Origin: Lachnospiraceae bacterium | Lineage (GTDB): Bacteria; Bacillota; Clostridia; Lachnospirales; Lachnospiraceae | Reading direction: 5' to 3' | Length of the DNA: 64,000 bases | Assembly (NCBI GenBank): GCA_022769625.1 | Contig: JALEJP010000062.1 | Coordinates: forward strand, 1 to 64,000 | In this document: positions 44,491 to 53,229 of the stretch, piece by piece | How the letters are laid out: each line of letters opens with the position of its first letter | How positions within the stretch are numbered: position 1 is the first letter of the stretch | Translations under genes and position numbers: made by a program | The notes under the pieces: model-generated | Seen by the model: the letters and a program-made list of their open reading frames with translations, nothing else | Told to the model about the DNA's origin: nothing | The model's database searches: none

Positions 44491-45399
44491 TCAGCTCTTC
44501 AAATTTGCTTTCTCTGTAACAATCCCTTTTTCTACCATAAAAACCGGATGGTAGGATTCTTTCGCATTGCGCAGCCCTTCCTCTCCCATATCCTCTTCCC
44601 GGTTAATATAGGTAAATCCTTCAGTTTCATGTTCTACAAACTGCTGATTAATCATCGGATAGGCTCCCGGAACATCCGCATACGCTTTTTCGATATGAAC
44701 CACAAAAGTGTCATTGGTAAGGGGCTCTCCAATGGAAAATGCAACCACTTCTCCTTTGACCCTGAGCAGTCCACCGGAAAGCTGTAATTCCTGGAACAGG
44801 CGAAGGGAATTCAAGGTGACACACATCTCACTGTTTTTCTCCTCATCTTCCTCACAGTCGTTCAGCCTTCTCCAATTCAGAGCCATCTGAAAGCATTCCT
44901 CCAGATTGGAGGCTCCAAGAGACTCATAGGTCCAGTCCGGATAGGTTTTTTTAAATTTGTTTGTGTGGTTCTTCTTTCCATGATATTTCTTTCCGGAGAG
45001 CTTTGCAAGCTTTTCTGCTTCATAAACATAATCTGCGTAATCCCTTCGGTACTCGATCTGAAAACGTCCGGGATATCTTTCCTCCAGAACTGCAAACTGC
45101 TCCGGAGTCACGTTGTGCATCTGAAAAGGAACCCCCTTCCCTGTGCTGTACTCCTTTAAATGTTCCATGGCATGATTCAGATTTTTTAAATCTCCCATGG
45201 GAAATCCAAAGGAGAGATAATCCTCGTACTCACTTTTCGTCAGGAGCATGCCATCTGCCACTGCCGCTGTCACATGATAGAATCTGGACCACAGATACAG
45301 ATTAGCAAAGGTACATTCGCAGCTTCTGCACTGCTGTTTTGCCATATAGGGTTTATAATTGTTCTGATCCTCCAGTTCAATTTTTCGAAATGTAATCAT
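44491..45399 (-). CDS. DUF2156 family protein (GNAT-like)
   Basis: 302 residues. Starts MITFRKIELEDQNNYKPYM and contains CECTFANLYLWSRFY and KKYHGKKNHTNKFKKTYPDW, followed by GGLLRVKGEVVAFSIGEPL and INREEDMGEEGLRNAKESY near the C terminus. This is the soluble two-domain GNAT-like fold of DUF2156, related to the catalytic part of MprF lysyl-phosphatidylglycerol synthases, but without the membrane flippase. Substrate unknown. AGAGGTATCT precedes the ATG. Confidence 0.85.
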   Translation of the reverse strand: MITFRKIELEDQNNYKPYMAKQQCRSCECTFANLYLWSRFYHVTAAVADGMLLTKSEYEDYLSFGFPMGDLKNLNHAMEHLKEYSTGKGVPFQMHNVTPEQFAVLEERYPGRFQIEYRRDYADYVYEAEKLAKLSGKKYHGKKNHTNKFKKTYPDWTYESLGASNLEECFQMALNWRRLNDCEEDEEKNSEMCVTLNSLRLFQELQLSGGLLRVKGEVVAFSIGEPLTNDTFVVHIEKAYADVPGAYPMINQQFVEHETEGFTYINREEDMGEEGLRNAKESYHPVFMVEKGIVTEKANLKS

Positions 45400-45560
45400 A
45401 GATACCTCTTTCTGTTTTGTATCGCCCCTTCTGACATGCTGCTTCGTCCAGGACTTTTGTCGTAAGACAAAACAGAGCTATCCTTCCCTCCGGGGCGGAA
45501 ATAGAAAGGACAGCCCATATATTTTAGAACATGCAGGCCATATGTCCTGCTAAAGCTTTC
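45400..45560. other. Intergenic region with hairpins, no gene
   Basis: 161 nt between glmM and the DUF2156 gene. Three small palindromes: TTTTGTC/GACAAAA (about 45455-45472), a GC-rich CCTTCCCTCCGGGGCGG segment (about 45483-45499) and GCAGG/CCTGC after glmM (about 45530-45547). No strong U-tract, no clear promoter and no aptamer was recognised. Confidence 0.4.
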
Positions 45561-46907
45561 TTATTCTGTAACCAGTCCCTGTGCTTTCATAACATCCACA
45601 ACCTGATTTACATATTTTTCGCAGAGCGCATCCTCTGCTGCCTCCACCATAACACGAATCACCGGCTCTGTACCACTCTCACGGACGAGAATACGGCCTT
45701 CTTCGCCAAGAGCCTCCCCTGCCGCTGCTACTGCTTTGACAACTTCCGGGTTCTCTCTTGCCATCTTTTTGTCAGCCACACGTACATTTTTCAGAAGCTG
45801 CGGATAAATCCTCACCTCGCTTGTCAGTGTAGCAAGACTCTGCTTCCGCTCCGTCAGAACCTCCATGATCATAAGGGAGGTCAGGATACCGTCTCCTGTC
45901 GTGGCATGCTTGCTGAAAATAATGTGACCGGACTGTTCACCACCCAGGCAATGACCGTTTTCCATCATATTTTCATAAACATATTTGTCGCCCACAGCTG
46001 TTTTTTCATAAGAAATACCGGCCTTGTCACAGGCTTTGTAAAGGCCGAGATTCGACATAACGGTGGTTACGATCGTATTATTCCGAAGTTTTCCTTCTTC
46101 CTTCAGATATTTTCCACACACATAAAGAATCAGATCCCCATCCACCACGTTTCCATTTTCATCCACGGCAATACAGCGGTCAGCATCTCCATCGTAGGCA
46201 AATCCCACATTGAGTCCATTCTCCTTCACAAATTTCTGAAGCACTCCAATGTGTGTGGAACCGCAGTTTTCATTGATATTGATACCGTTTGGCTCATTGT
46301 TCATAACATAAGTCTTTGCTCCTAATGCGTCAAAGACACTCTTTGCGATTGCAGAAGAACTGCCGTTTGCACAATCCAGGCCAATTTTATAGTTTTTAAA
46401 GGAACGGGTTGCCAGTGAGATCAGGTAACCGATATAGCGGTTGCGCCCTGCCACGAAATCAACGGTGCGCCCGATGTTTTCCTTTGTGGCAAGTGGAAGC
46501 TCCCCTCTTTTCCCATCCAGGTATTCTTCAATCTTTTCCTCAACCTCAGCCTCCAGTTTGTAGCCCATGCCGTTGATGACCTTGATTCCATTGTCATAGA
46601 ACGGATTATGACTTGCCGAGATCATGATACCACAGTCAAAGCCTTCGGTACGTACCACGTAGGATACGCTGGGTGTGGTGGTTACATGCAGAAGATAAGC
46701 ATCTGCACCGGATGCCGTCAAACCTGCAACCAGGGAATACTCAAACATATAGCTGCTTCTTCTGGTATCTTTTCCAATAACGATCTTCGCTTTGTGATCT
46801 CTTCCATAATACCATCCAAGGAAACGTCCTACCTTAAATGCATGTTCTACTGTCAGATTTACGTTTGCCTCACCACGGAAACCGTCTGTTCCAAAATATT
46901 TTCCCAT
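45561..46907 (-). CDS. glmM: Phosphoglucosamine mutase
   Basis: 448 residues, the family length. GlmM converts glucosamine-6-P to glucosamine-1-P on the way to UDP-GlcNAc for the cell wall. The phosphoserine loop ISASHNP places the phosphorylated Ser at 99; the metal loop DGDADRC and the sugar loop GGEQSGHI are present, and the C-terminal RESGTEPVIRVMVE binds phosphate. GAGGTTTGTATT precedes the ATG. Confidence 0.97.
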   Translation of the reverse strand: MGKYFGTDGFRGEANVNLTVEHAFKVGRFLGWYYGRDHKAKIVIGKDTRRSSYMFEYSLVAGLTASGADAYLLHVTTTPSVSYVVRTEGFDCGIMISASHNPFYDNGIKVINGMGYKLEAEVEEKIEEYLDGKRGELPLATKENIGRTVDFVAGRNRYIGYLISLATRSFKNYKIGLDCANGSSSAIAKSVFDALGAKTYVMNNEPNGININENCGSTHIGVLQKFVKENGLNVGFAYDGDADRCIAVDENGNVVDGDLILYVCGKYLKEEGKLRNNTIVTTVMSNLGLYKACDKAGISYEKTAVGDKYVYENMMENGHCLGGEQSGHIIFSKHATTGDGILTSLMIMEVLTERKQSLATLTSEVRIYPQLLKNVRVADKKMARENPEVVKAVAAAGEALGEEGRILVRESGTEPVIRVMVEAAEDALCEKYVNQVVDVMKAQGLVTE

Positions 46908-46954
46908 AATACAAACCTCGATTCTTGAATTGCTGTTATTTCGTTGCCTTTGAA

Positions 46955-48028
46955 TTATGCATCCTGCAGATTTGCCAGTTTGGCTGCCTGATCGGCCGCA
47001 GTCAGACTGTCAATGATTTCTTCCAGATCGCCATTTAAAATGCTGTCAAGACGGTGCAAAGTCAGTTTGATCCGGTGATCAGTCACACGCCCCTGTGGGA
47101 AATTATAGGTACGGATCTTCTCAGAACGATCTCCTGTACCAATCTGACTTCTCCTGGCTTCCGCCTCTGCATCATGCTGTTTTGCAAGTTCCATTTCATA
47201 CAATCTGGAACGCAGAACTTTCAGTGCCTTGTCTTTATTTTTCAGCTGTGATTTTTCATCCTGACAGGAAATCACAATCCCTGTGGGAATGTGCGTCAGA
47301 CGTACCGCTGAGTCTGTCGTATTGACACACTGCCCGCCATTACCGGATGCGCGGAATACATCAAATTTACAGTCGTTCAGATCCAACTGAAAATCTACTT
47401 CTTCCGCTTCGGGCATAATTGCAACCGTGATGGTGGATGTATGGATACGTCCTCCGGACTCTGTCTCCGGCACACGCTGCACCCGGTGTACTCCACTTTC
47501 ATATTTCAGTCTGGAATAGGCGCCCTGACCGGTTATCATAAAGGTAACTTCCTTAAAACCGCCGATTCCATTCTCATTCAGACTCATCATTTCTGTTTTC
47601 CAGCGGTGAAGGTCCGCATACTTCACATACATACGGTAAATCTCAGCTGCAAACAACGCCGCTTCATCTCCACCTGCCCCTGCACGTATCTCCACAATAA
47701 CATTTTTGCTGTCATTGGGATCCTTGGGAAGAAGCAGAACCTTCAGCTTATGCTCCAGCTCTTCGATGTTTTTCTTCGCATCGCCTAACTCCTCCTTAAG
47801 CATCTCACGCATTTCCTCATCGGACTCTTCTTCCAGCATGGAGAGACTGTCCTCCACGGTCTGCCTGCTGTCCTTGTACTCCCGGTAGGCATCCACAATC
47901 GGCTGCAGGTCACTCTGTTCCTTCATCAGTTTCTGAAAACGCGCCTGGTCATTTACCACATCCGGCTCGTTTAACTCACTCATAATCTCCTCAAAGCGAA
48001 TCAGCAAATCTTCTAATTTGTCAAACAT
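46955..48028 (-). CDS. prfA: Peptide chain release factor 1
   Basis: 357 residues. RF1 ends translation at UAG and UAA. The catalytic GGQ motif is in [17 protein letters not shown], and the family blocks [22 protein letters not shown] and [21 protein letters not shown] are present. The gene lies 37 nt after prmC, whose product methylates the GGQ glutamine: the classical prfA-prmC pair. Confidence 0.97.
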   Translation of the reverse strand: MFDKLEDLLIRFEEIMSELNEPDVVNDQARFQKLMKEQSDLQPIVDAYREYKDSRQTVEDSLSMLEEESDEEMREMLKEELGDAKKNIEELEHKLKVLLLPKDPNDSKNVIVEIRAGAGGDEAALFAAEIYRMYVKYADLHRWKTEMMSLNENGIGGFKEVTFMITGQGAYSRLKYESGVHRVQRVPETESGGRIHTSTITVAIMPEAEEVDFQLDLNDCKFDVFRASGNGGQCVNTTDSAVRLTHIPTGIVISCQDEKSQLKNKDKALKVLRSRLYEMELAKQHDAEAEARRSQIGTGDRSEKIRTYNFPQGRVTDHRIKLTLHRLDSILNGDLEEIIDSLTAADQAAKLANLQDA

Positions 48029-48065
48029 CTCTCTGATATCCTTTCCATATTGTCAGGGTGTTTAC

Positions 48066-48917
48066 TCAGCCTTTCCAGATTCCCATTGCCACGCGATCCA
48101 GCCCTGCCAGATCCGGTATCACCGAAATATCTCTGAAACCGGCCTGTTCCAGCAGGCTGCTGACTGCCTTACCCTGATTGTATCCTATTTCAAACAGCAG
48201 ATACCCGCCATCCTTCAGATACGCAGGACTCTGCTTTGTTATTCTTCTGTAATAATATAGCCCATCATCCATTCCGTCAAGTGCCAGGTGCGGCTCATAC
48301 TCCCTTACTTCCGGCATTAAATGTGCGATTTCAGAGGTTTCAATGTAAGGCGGATTGGATACAATCACATCATACTTTCCCTTAAGCTCTTCAAAAAGAT
48401 CACTCTTTACAAACACAGCACCCGTGTGCAGCCTGTCTGCATTTTTTCTGGCCACCTCCAGTGCTTTCTCCGAAATATCCGCACCGATTCCTGTAACCTG
48501 AACCCTGTGTTTCAGTATGCTCAAAAGAATGCATCCGGAACCCGTACACATATCCAGGATCCGCATGCCATCCTTCACTTTTTTCAAGGCTTCCTCCACC
48601 AGAATCTCTGTATCCTGTCTCGGTATCAGCACCTGATCATTTACATAGAAGGGAAAACCATAAAATTCCTGTTCACCCGTCAGATACTGCAGCGGCACGC
48701 GTTTCAGACGTTTTGCAGTCAGGGCATGATATTCCAAACGTATTTCTTCCTCTATCTCATCCTCAGCATGCATCAGATACCAGGTGCGTCCCACATCCGG
48801 CCCCACCAGACGCCTCAGCACATACTCCATCAGATACCAGGCATCCACACCGGCATCGGGTATCCCGCCCTGTATCAGTTCGGTCTCCGCCTGTTTTAAA
48901 GCTTCTCTGTACTTCAT
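48066..48917 (-). CDS. prmC: Release factor glutamine methyltransferase
   Basis: 283 residues from ATG 48917, chosen because AGGAGAGCGC precedes it and ATGA overlaps the DUF1385 stop. The SAM site ILDMCTGSGCILLSI and the catalytic NPPY (VSNPPYIET) are clear. PrmC methylates the Gln of the GGQ motif in RF1 and RF2. Downstream lies prfA. Confidence 0.95.
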   Translation of the reverse strand: MKYREALKQAETELIQGGIPDAGVDAWYLMEYVLRRLVGPDVGRTWYLMHAEDEIEEEIRLEYHALTAKRLKRVPLQYLTGEQEFYGFPFYVNDQVLIPRQDTEILVEEALKKVKDGMRILDMCTGSGCILLSILKHRVQVTGIGADISEKALEVARKNADRLHTGAVFVKSDLFEELKGKYDVIVSNPPYIETSEIAHLMPEVREYEPHLALDGMDDGLYYYRRITKQSPAYLKDGGYLLFEIGYNQGKAVSSLLEQAGFRDISVIPDLAGLDRVAMGIWKG

Positions 48918-49834
48918 GCGCTCTCCTGCCATCCAAAATTTTCCTTCAGATACGCCTTCCAGTCAAATACCGCTTCAACCGATGCTATGGCAACCTCAGC
49001 CATGGACGCATCCGGCTCTCTGGTAGTAAGCTTCTGAAGACACATCCCCGGTTTGCTCAGAATGGTCACCAGCCTGTTCTCACTTCTTCCCGCCAGACGG
49101 ATAAATTCATAAGATACGCCTGCGATCACCGGGATAAGCAGAAGTCGAAATACAACGCGCAGTACCGGCGATTCAATCCGGATAAACAAAAAGAAAATGA
49201 TACTTATAATCATCACAATAAAAAGAAAACTTGTTCCACACCTTTTGTGCAGTCTGGAGCTTTTCAGTACATTTTCCACATTCAGCTCCATCCCATGTTC
49301 AATACAGTTGATGCACTTATGCTCCGCACCATGGTACATAAAAACACGCTGGATATCCTTCATTCTGGAAATCAGCAGAATGTATCCAAAAAAGATGGCC
49401 AGTCGCACCACACCTTCCAGCAGGGTAATCACAGTCACAGAATCGGTAAACCGATGAAATACCTGTGAGAGAAAATATGGTAGGATCATAAAAATTGCCA
49501 CTGCCATCACAACAGAAAATGCAACGGTCAGTCCCATAAAAAAGGATTCCTTTTTTTCATCCTGTTTTGTCCGTTCCTCTTCCTCATCTTCCATGAAAAA
49601 TGATGCCGAATAGGTCAGAGTGCTCATGCCCAGAACAAGTGAATCTATAAAACTAAAGACGCCCCGCACGATGGGCAAAGACAATATTTTTTTATTCCGG
49701 ATCAGACTTTTATATTCCTCTGTTTTGACGATGATCTCACCGTCCGTTTTTCTGACGGCAACCGCGTATTGGTCAGCATTTTTCATCATCACACCTTCCA
49801 TGACAGCCTGACCGCCGATATTCGATGATTTCAT
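48914..49834 (-). CDS. DUF1385 membrane protein (YqhQ-like)
   Basis: 306 residues from ATG 49834 (MKSSNIGGQAVMEGVMMK), behind AGGAAGACATT; a longer reading upstream lacks family similarity. The GGQAVMEGVMM start, LPIVRGVF, and YHGAEHKCINCIEHG followed by HKRCGTSFLFIVM are the DUF1385 signature, with about four membrane helices. Found in Firmicutes between rpmE and prmC, as here; function unknown, possibly metal-binding through the HGAEHK/C residues. Confidence 0.88.
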   Translation of the reverse strand: MKSSNIGGQAVMEGVMMKNADQYAVAVRKTDGEIIVKTEEYKSLIRNKKILSLPIVRGVFSFIDSLVLGMSTLTYSASFFMEDEEEERTKQDEKKESFFMGLTVAFSVVMAVAIFMILPYFLSQVFHRFTDSVTVITLLEGVVRLAIFFGYILLISRMKDIQRVFMYHGAEHKCINCIEHGMELNVENVLKSSRLHKRCGTSFLFIVMIISIIFFLFIRIESPVLRVVFRLLLIPVIAGVSYEFIRLAGRSENRLVTILSKPGMCLQKLTTREPDASMAEVAIASVEAVFDWKAYLKENFGWQESA

Positions 49835-49857
49835 AATGTCTTCCTTTCCCCTGGTAT

Positions 49858-49888
49858 AAAAAAGGTTGAGATTTTTCAACCTCAACCC
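49858..49888 (-). terminator. Intrinsic terminator after rpmE
   Basis: On the minus strand GGTTGAGG...CTCAACC (arms 49881-49887 and 49864-49870) is followed by TTTTTTATA. It sits between rpmE and the DUF1385 gene, partly overlapping the latter's leader. Confidence 0.85.
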
Positions 49889-49919
49889 CTCTCTCAATAT
49901 CTTGAACCCAAACCGACAA

Positions 49920-50120
49920 TTATTTAATGCCGTATTTCTTGTTGAACTTATCAATACGTCCGCGTGCTGCAGCAGCTTTCTGCTGACCTGTGTAGAATGA
50001 ATGACACTTGGAGCAGATTTCAACATGGATATCTTTCTTTGTAGAACCTGTTACGAAAGTATTACCACAGTTGCAGGTTACGGTTGCCTGATAATAATTT
50101 GGATGTATTCCTTCCTTCAT
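49920..50120 (-). CDS. rpmE: 50S ribosomal protein L31 (zinc form)
   Basis: 66 residues from ATG 50120 ([20 protein letters not shown]), behind GAGGTGAAAATC. The C16-x-C18 and C37-x-x-C40 cysteines mark the zinc-binding (C+) type of L31. Length is normal. A ~180-nt structured leader and promoter lie upstream and an intrinsic terminator downstream. Confidence 0.97.
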   Translation of the reverse strand: MKEGIHPNYYQATVTCNCGNTFVTGSTKKDIHVEICSKCHSFYTGQQKAAAARGRIDKFNKKYGIK

Positions 50121-50295
50121 GATTTTCACCTCTTCTTCCTATTCTGTGAACTGCTTATTCATCCTGAATCCATTCCCGGCCAATGCTGCTTCTTCTCCTC
50201 CACAGCAAGATATCCCGGGCTATCCCTGTAAGTCCCTACAGTTTGCTGCACTTTGAAATCTGTCCTCTGACACCATTTCGCTACCTGTAAACAGC
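50121..50295 (-). promoter_or_regulatory. Structured rpmE leader, candidate L31 autoregulatory RNA
   Basis: The transcript from the promoter at 50302-50330 has a ~175-nt leader. A stem CAGCAA/TTGCTG (50243-50248 with 50203-50208) encloses a short hairpin CTGTA/TACAG and a CCCGGG segment. A ribosomal-protein leader of the Firmicutes L31 type would fit the position; the consensus was not tested. Confidence 0.45.
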
Positions 50296-50301
50296 GATTG
50301 A

Positions 50302-50330
50302 ATTATAGCACAGCCCAATGCAAAAAGCAA
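50302..50330 (-). promoter_or_regulatory. rpmE promoter
   Basis: TTGCTT (50325-50330), 17 nt, TATAAT (50302-50307) on the minus strand. Begins right after the rho stop codon, so rpmE is transcribed separately. Confidence 0.7.
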
Positions 50331-50337
50331 TGGTTTT

Positions 50338-51897
50338 CTATATAAATTTCTGCTTTTTCACTGTCTGTACAAACTCCCGGTTATTCCTGGTGCGTACAAA
50401 TAAATTAAGAATATTTTCCACTGCTTCCTCGGATTTCATGCCGTTCAACGCGCGGCGCATGATATAGACAGCCTCCTGTTCCTCCACATCAAGAAGCAGA
50501 TCTTCCCTTCTGGTACCTGATTTAGGGATATCGATTGCCGGAAATACACGTTTTTCCGAAAGCTTCCGATCCAGTACAAGCTCCATGTTTCCGGTACCCT
50601 TAAATTCTTCATAGACCACATCATCCATTTTACTTCCGGTATCTACAAGTGCTGTGGCAAGGATGGTCAGACTTCCTCCCTCTCTCATATTTCTGGCCGC
50701 ACCAAAAAACCGTTTCGGCATATGTAAAGCTGCCGGATCCAGACCGCCGGACAGAGTACGTCCACTTGGCGGAACCGTCAGGTTGTACGCCCTGGCCAGT
50801 CTTGTTATACTGTCGAGCAGGATAGTCACATCTCTGTGGTGTTCCACAAGCCTCTTTGCACGCTCAATTACCATCTCGGACACTCTCTTATGATGCTCCG
50901 GAAGCTCATCAAAAGTGGAATAAATGACTTCTACATTCTCTCCCACAATCGCCTCTTTGATATCCGTCACTTCCTCCGGACGTTCATCGATAAGAAGAAT
51001 AATCAAATGCATATTTGGATCATTGCGCAGGATCGACTTTGCCATTTCTTTTAACAGAGTCGTCTTTCCTGCTTTTGGCTGGGATACGATCATCCCTCTC
51101 TGACCTTTTCCGATCGGGGAGATCAGATCTACGATACGCATGGCCACATTGCGCGGATCGCGCTCCATGCGCATACGCTGATTCGGGAAAATCGGCGTCA
51201 TATCCTCAAAATTGCCTCTCTTTGCCGCTTCCGCCGGATGCATGCCGTTGGTACTTTTCAGATACAGAAGCGCTGCAAATTTCTCCTGCTGCGTTTTGAT
51301 GCGGGTGTTTCCTTTGATGATATCCCCGGTTTTTAAATTAAATCTGCGAATCTGGGACGGCGAAACATAAATATCATTTTCCCCAGGCAGATAATTATCC
51401 GAACGAATAAAACCATATCCATCCGGCATAACTTCCAAAATACCCTCCACCGTCTGCCCGCTGTCAAGCTGCGCAAAATCAGAGGACGGTTTTATACTGT
51501 TATCAGCTGCAGCTTCCTGCGTATTTTTCTCGCCTGTTTTTTCTTCCCTGTCAGCTGTATCCTCCACTTTGTTATCTTCTTTCTCCATCTTTACTGTCTT
51601 CTCTATCTTTTCCGTATTTTCTGTTTTCTCTTTTTCACATTTTTCTCTCTCAGCTTTTTCTTCCTCATCTGCTTCCAGCATACGGGCAACAACTTCGCTT
51701 TTTTTAAGCCCAGACAGATGTTTCAGGCCCCGTGCCTTGGCAACCGCTTTCAGTTCAGCTGCAGAAAGCGACTCATACTTTTCTTTCATCATACTTTGTA
51801 TTTCCTCCATCTCCGACAGCGGTTCTTCTCCGGCTGCTATATAATTCGGTTTAAAAGATAATAGGGAATTCTTTATGTCAGAATTGACTGAAACCAT
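50338..51897 (-). CDS. rho: Transcription termination factor Rho
   Basis: 519 residues. Hexameric RNA helicase that ends transcription. An N-terminal SAP-like helical domain (about 40-75) is followed by a Lys/Glu-rich low-complexity insert (about 76-130), the RNA-binding cold-shock domain ([15 protein letters not shown]), Walker [11 protein letters not shown] and the Q/R loops ([15 protein letters not shown]). The charged insert is longer than in E. coli Rho (419 residues), a common feature in high-variation clades. AGGTATAA precedes the ATG. Confidence 0.97.
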   Translation of the reverse strand: MVSVNSDIKNSLLSFKPNYIAAGEEPLSEMEEIQSMMKEKYESLSAAELKAVAKARGLKHLSGLKKSEVVARMLEADEEEKAEREKCEKEKTENTEKIEKTVKMEKEDNKVEDTADREEKTGEKNTQEAAADNSIKPSSDFAQLDSGQTVEGILEVMPDGYGFIRSDNYLPGENDIYVSPSQIRRFNLKTGDIIKGNTRIKTQQEKFAALLYLKSTNGMHPAEAAKRGNFEDMTPIFPNQRMRMERDPRNVAMRIVDLISPIGKGQRGMIVSQPKAGKTTLLKEMAKSILRNDPNMHLIILLIDERPEEVTDIKEAIVGENVEVIYSTFDELPEHHKRVSEMVIERAKRLVEHHRDVTILLDSITRLARAYNLTVPPSGRTLSGGLDPAALHMPKRFFGAARNMREGGSLTILATALVDTGSKMDDVVYEEFKGTGNMELVLDRKLSEKRVFPAIDIPKSGTRREDLLLDVEEQEAVYIMRRALNGMKSEEAVENILNLFVRTRNNREFVQTVKKQKFI

Positions 51898-51900
51898 TTA

Positions 51901-51953
51901 TACCTGTGGAATTTGTTCATTGTAACACACCTGTCCAAAAAAATCCACAGGTA
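51901..51953. promoter_or_regulatory. Perfect inverted repeat spanning the rho promoter
   Basis: Arms TACCTGTGGA (51901-51910) and TCCACAGGTA (51944-51953) are exact inverted copies, 33 nt apart. A TACAAT box (51919-51924, minus) lies between them, with TGGATT, a weak -35, near 51942-51947. The near arm overlaps the rho ribosome binding site. Could be an operator or a leader hairpin element. Confidence 0.5.
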
Positions 51954-51970
51954 TTTTCGTGGGGATGCCT

Positions 51971-52348
51971 TCAGGACGAAAGCATCCCTCCTAACATTCC
52001 TCCGCCAACACAAAGGCACACCGTGGTGACAAGCTGTGTCATTGACGCGTTTACCGATCTCTCCATCACAAAAGTAACAAACAGCAATACAAGAAAATAT
52101 CCCAGTCCTGCCAGCATGCCCCATAAAAATTTCCTTGTCTGTGCCCTTTTCCCTGCAATCCTGCCTCCCAGAAACGTAGAGAGTACATAGACTGCTATGA
52201 TTCCAACAGACACCTTGCTTTCGTCCAGTTCCATTTTAAACATCAGAAGCGCCAGAATCATCAAAAGCAATGCCGTCACAATCCATGCTGCAAGAATCGC
52301 TTTTAACAGAACAAACGGCGTTTCTTCCTGCCGCTGCATTTTTTCCAT
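51971..52348 (-). CDS. TIGR04086 family membrane protein
   Basis: 125 residues from ATG 52348 (MEKMQRQEE), chosen because AGGAGG lies 6 nt upstream; an earlier in-frame ATG contains that site. Four hydrophobic segments with FLGGRIAGKRAQTRKFLWGMLAGLGYFLVLL match the TIGR04086 family of four-helix membrane proteins in clostridia. Function unknown. Followed by rho, preceded by the sigma-like gene. Confidence 0.8.
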   Translation of the reverse strand: MEKMQRQEETPFVLLKAILAAWIVTALLLMILALLMFKMELDESKVSVGIIAVYVLSTFLGGRIAGKRAQTRKFLWGMLAGLGYFLVLLFVTFVMERSVNASMTQLVTTVCLCVGGGMLGGMLSS

Positions 52349-52415
52349 CTCATCCCTCCTGTCCATAATATATGAATGTTCTCTCTTTTTTAGAACCGGG
52401 AATGAGAGAATCTGT

Positions 52416-53210
52416 CTATGCTTTGTCCTTCATCTCATCGCCTGCCATCCGCAGAATATCACGAATCTCCTGAAGCGGCATCTCCAGATAGGCGGAAAGC
52501 TCTTCCATGGACACCTTATGTCCCAGATCTTCCTGCAGATTTAAAATCGCCTCATTCAAATGATTGACCCGTCCCGCAATCTCTTCATCCATATCTCTGG
52601 TATCCTGCGACATCTCAATAGCTTCCTCCATGGCATCCTGAATGGCTTTAAACAGATAATTCTCATAATCCTCCAGCTTTTCTTTTCGCTCCAGAGCATC
52701 CAGTGCCAGAAGAAGTCCCACATTTCCTTCCTGAATCAGATCCTCCCTGGGCAGCTGCGTCCCAACATACGTCATGGAAAGCTCATAAACCATTTTGAGA
52801 TATTGATGTGCAAGCTGGCTTTTTGCATCATCACTTCCCTCGGAAGCCTGCAGAAAAAGTACCATCTCCTCTTCTTTTGAAATTTCCTCAACCGCTTCCA
52901 GATCTGCCAGGTACATTCCCAGAAAATCAACACCAGATCCTTCGTCTCCTTCTTCCGTTTCCCCCTCCGAAGTCTTTTCTGTACTGTTTTTCTGTACATG
53001 CTCCATTTTTTCTGTTCTCTTTGGACAATAGCCTTCCACTTCTATTTTCTGGCTGGCAAGATAATCATAGATCAACTCCAGCTGTTCCTGATTTAAACCG
53101 GCTGCTGCAAAGAAATCCTCCACCTCCTGTTTTGTCAGTCGATTTTCTTTCTGATCTGCCAGTATTTTAATCTCACTGAGCATTTCCCTGAATATGATTT
53201 TATTCTGCAT
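52416..53210 (-). CDS. Sigma-70-like protein lacking region 4
   Basis: 264 residues from ATG 53210 behind GGAGGTACGGG. Residues 1-60 resemble a region 1.1-type helical domain, 61-95 are an acidic linker, 96-172 match regions 1.2 and 2.1-2.2 (YLADLEAVEEISKEEEMVLF, EDLIQEGNVGLLLAL), and ~205-255 match region 3 (LNEAILNLQEDLGHKVSMEELSAYLEM). The region 2.3/2.4 stretch is shrunken and has no Trp/Tyr-rich melting motif (ENYLFKAIQDAMEEAI instead of a WWIRQAI-like block), and region 4 is absent. Probably binds core polymerase without normal promoter recognition. Confidence 0.8.
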   Translation of the reverse strand: MQNKIIFREMLSEIKILADQKENRLTKQEVEDFFAAAGLNQEQLELIYDYLASQKIEVEGYCPKRTEKMEHVQKNSTEKTSEGETEEGDEGSGVDFLGMYLADLEAVEEISKEEEMVLFLQASEGSDDAKSQLAHQYLKMVYELSMTYVGTQLPREDLIQEGNVGLLLALDALERKEKLEDYENYLFKAIQDAMEEAIEMSQDTRDMDEEIAGRVNHLNEAILNLQEDLGHKVSMEELSAYLEMPLQEIRDILRMAGDEMKDKA

Positions 53211-53229
53211 CCCGTACCTCCGTTTTCCC

